This document shows positions 5,571 through 5,644 of a stretch of 5,644 nucleotides of DNA, piece by piece. The first letter of the stretch is position 1, and each line of letters opens with the position of its first letter. The position numbers were made by a program, and so were the translations under genes. Location of the stretch: the NCBI GenBank assembly GCA_029939635.1, contig JAOZSN010000171.1:1-5644 (forward strand). The letters are read 5' to 3'. The stretch is from Deltaproteobacteria bacterium (GTDB lineage Bacteria > Desulfobacterota > Desulfobulbia > Desulfobulbales > SURF-16). The notes below the pieces were generated by a model. That model had not been told where the DNA came from. It worked only from the letters and a program-made list of their open reading frames with translations, and searched no databases.

Positions 5571-5644
5571 GTTTCTCTTATGTACCGTGTTTTCTTCTGC
5601 TTGGGAAGGGGGGGCTGTTACTCTACTCGATACTGGCCAGTGGC
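5571..5644. other. Unassigned tail after rnhB
   Basis: No gene can be named in these last 74 bases. A top-strand frame from GTG 5587 stays open to the edge but has no ribosome-binding site and no recognisable start motif. The bottom strand would allow the last residues of a gene entering from the right (stop near 5620). A run of seven G lies at 5608-5614. Neighbours such as yraN often follow rnhB, but nothing here matches its N terminus. Confidence 0.3.

Noticed and set aside
5580..5644. Start of a gene downstream of rnhB (for example yraN)
   Set aside because: Frames from ATG 5580 and GTG 5587 lack ribosome-binding sites, and their translations do not resemble a known N terminus.

Overview
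The window is a compact, all-plus-strand housekeeping block of the kind seen in Desulfobacterota (deltaproteobacteria): the 3' end of fabD, then ffh, rpsP, a KH-domain gene (khpA/ylqC type), rimM, trmD, a second SPOUT-class methyltransferase gene, rplS and rnhB. The gene order, the separate SPOUT gene directly after trmD and the roughly balanced base composition fit a sulfate reducer of the Desulfobulbaceae/Desulfotalea kind. That placement is inference from memory of gene order, not a database result.

Layout: 2-133 fabD tail; 134-375 intergenic leader with a candidate promoter; 376-1737 ffh; 1738-1986 a 249-nt gap filled by a large structured palindromic element; 1987-4319 the tight run rpsP-khpA-rimM-trmD-SPOUT gene (gaps of 7, 4 and 41 nt, then a 14-nt overlap); 4394-4738 rplS; 4739-4845 a long palindrome with A-tract and T-tract flanks that probably ends rplS transcription; 4968-5570 rnhB; 5571-5644 a tail with no gene I can identify.

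Functionally the block couples protein export and the translation apparatus: Ffh is the SRP GTPase, S16 and L19 are ribosomal proteins, RimM matures the 30S head, KhpA is a small RNA-binding protein, TrmD makes m1G37 in tRNA, and the SPOUT neighbour is probably another RNA methyltransferase. RnhB removes ribonucleotides from DNA, and FabD belongs to the fatty-acid synthesis genes upstream.

I did not find a defence system, mobile gene cluster or CRISPR array. The main unexplained signal is non-coding. The ffh-rpsP gap and the rplS-rnhB gap carry two diverged copies of one structured palindromic element. They share sequence blocks and show compensatory base changes in their stems, and the mismatches are biased so that the bottom-strand RNA would pair better. 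The copy before rpsP can also form mutually exclusive outer stems. A second anomaly is an abrupt change in codon third-position use halfway through rnhB.
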